NCBI GenBank assembly: GCA_021825295.1
Contig: JAKAHV010000020.1
Coordinates: forward strand, 1-58,669
DNA from: Nitrospirota bacterium
Lineage (GTDB): Bacteria > Nitrospirota > Thermodesulfovibrionia > Thermodesulfovibrionales > JdFR-88
Reading direction: 5' to 3'
Length of the DNA stretch: 58,669 nt
Part shown: positions 58,489-58,669 of the stretch, piece after piece
Position numbering within the stretch: position 1 is the first letter of the stretch
How the letters are laid out: each line of letters opens with the position of its first letter
Position numbers and translations under genes: made by a program
Notes under the pieces: generated by a model
Seen by the model: only the letters and a program-made list of their open reading frames with translations
Databases searched by the model: none
Told to the model about the DNA's origin: nothing

Positions 58489-58669
58489 GACTAAATTTAG
58501 GCGCCCGGTCGGGTGCCGGATTACGAAGACGATAGTTTTCTTTTATTGGCTCTTCGTGAAAGCGTGTGGGTAAATTAGTGGTCGTTAGGCGGCGCATTAA
58601 TGGCTCCAGACAAAGGGAAAAGAGCTTTTAAGGGGACAGGAAAATCCGTATGCTAAACGGATGGGAAAA
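58489..58669. other. Trailing region of the window
   Basis: No gene is seen. A hairpin GGCGCCC/GGGTGCC lies at 58500-58517, without a clear T-run, possibly ending the operon. Confidence 0.3.

Overview
The window looks like a chromosomal segment of a GC-rich, Gram-negative, probably anaerobic bacterium of the Desulfobacterota/Nitrospirota type. This is inferred from gene content only: the exosortase-A (XrtA)/PEP-CTERM accessory genes prsK and prsR, a lipid-anchored seven-heme c-type cytochrome, a large Wzx/Wzy-type exopolysaccharide cluster, and several genes that only make sense if UGA is decoded as selenocysteine. No rRNA and no complete tRNA is visible.

Layout. (1) 1-1805: the tail of a possible glycoside hydrolase, a fibronectin-type lipoprotein and a methyltransferase. 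(2) 2044-12775, + strand: an acyltransferase remnant, then the sensor kinase prsK, a tight asparagine-synthase-like amidotransferase/acyl carrier protein/acyl-CoA ligase/PP-loop/polysaccharide deacetylase operon, the sigma-54 activator prsR and a UDP-sugar dehydrogenase. (3) 12837-14684, - strand: two PEP-CTERM genes. Each has a correctly spaced -24/-12 sigma-54 promoter and a shared upstream motif that is probably the PrsR site. (4) 14757-20022: a coiled-coil protein, a DHA2 drug exporter, the cytochrome, a small lipoprotein and a THUMP-like protein. (5) 20247-49357, + strand: the exopolysaccharide cluster. It opens with a NusG/RfaH-type antiterminator on an apparently leaderless mRNA, then a Wzc-type tyrosine kinase, GDP-sugar genes (gmd, epimerase, aminotransferase, cupin), at least five glycosyltransferases, a flippase, a candidate polymerase, methyl- and acyltransferases, small-molecule kinases, nucleotidyltransferases, a radical SAM protein and the initiating sugar phosphotransferase. 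(6) 49406-53294, - strand: a likely N-acetylmuramic-acid salvage operon: NamZ-like DUF1343 protein, a MurU-AmgK fusion and a DOMON-like protein. (7) 53525-54206: a scar with a possible micro-ORF, a tRNA 3'-end fragment and a decayed DUF4143 gene. (8) 54300-58488: an ArsR-controlled operon with four consecutive genes carrying in-frame TGA codons at Cys or redox positions.

How they work together. PrsK/PrsR plausibly switch on the PEP-CTERM surface proteins through sigma-54, and the polysaccharide cluster supplies the matrix these proteins normally accompany; the exosortase itself is not in the window. The most novel part is the last operon. A thioredoxin-like protein (Trp-Sec-Pro-Gln-Cys), a winged-helix protein, a MerT-like transporter whose vicinal Cys-Cys is Cys-Sec, and a DUF5714-DUF2284 fusion with one or two Sec codons lie in series behind a cysteine-free ArsR regulator. 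Three of the UGAs are followed by a SECIS-like hairpin starting 12-13 nt downstream. This suggests a selenoprotein-based thiophilic-metal or metalloid handling system.
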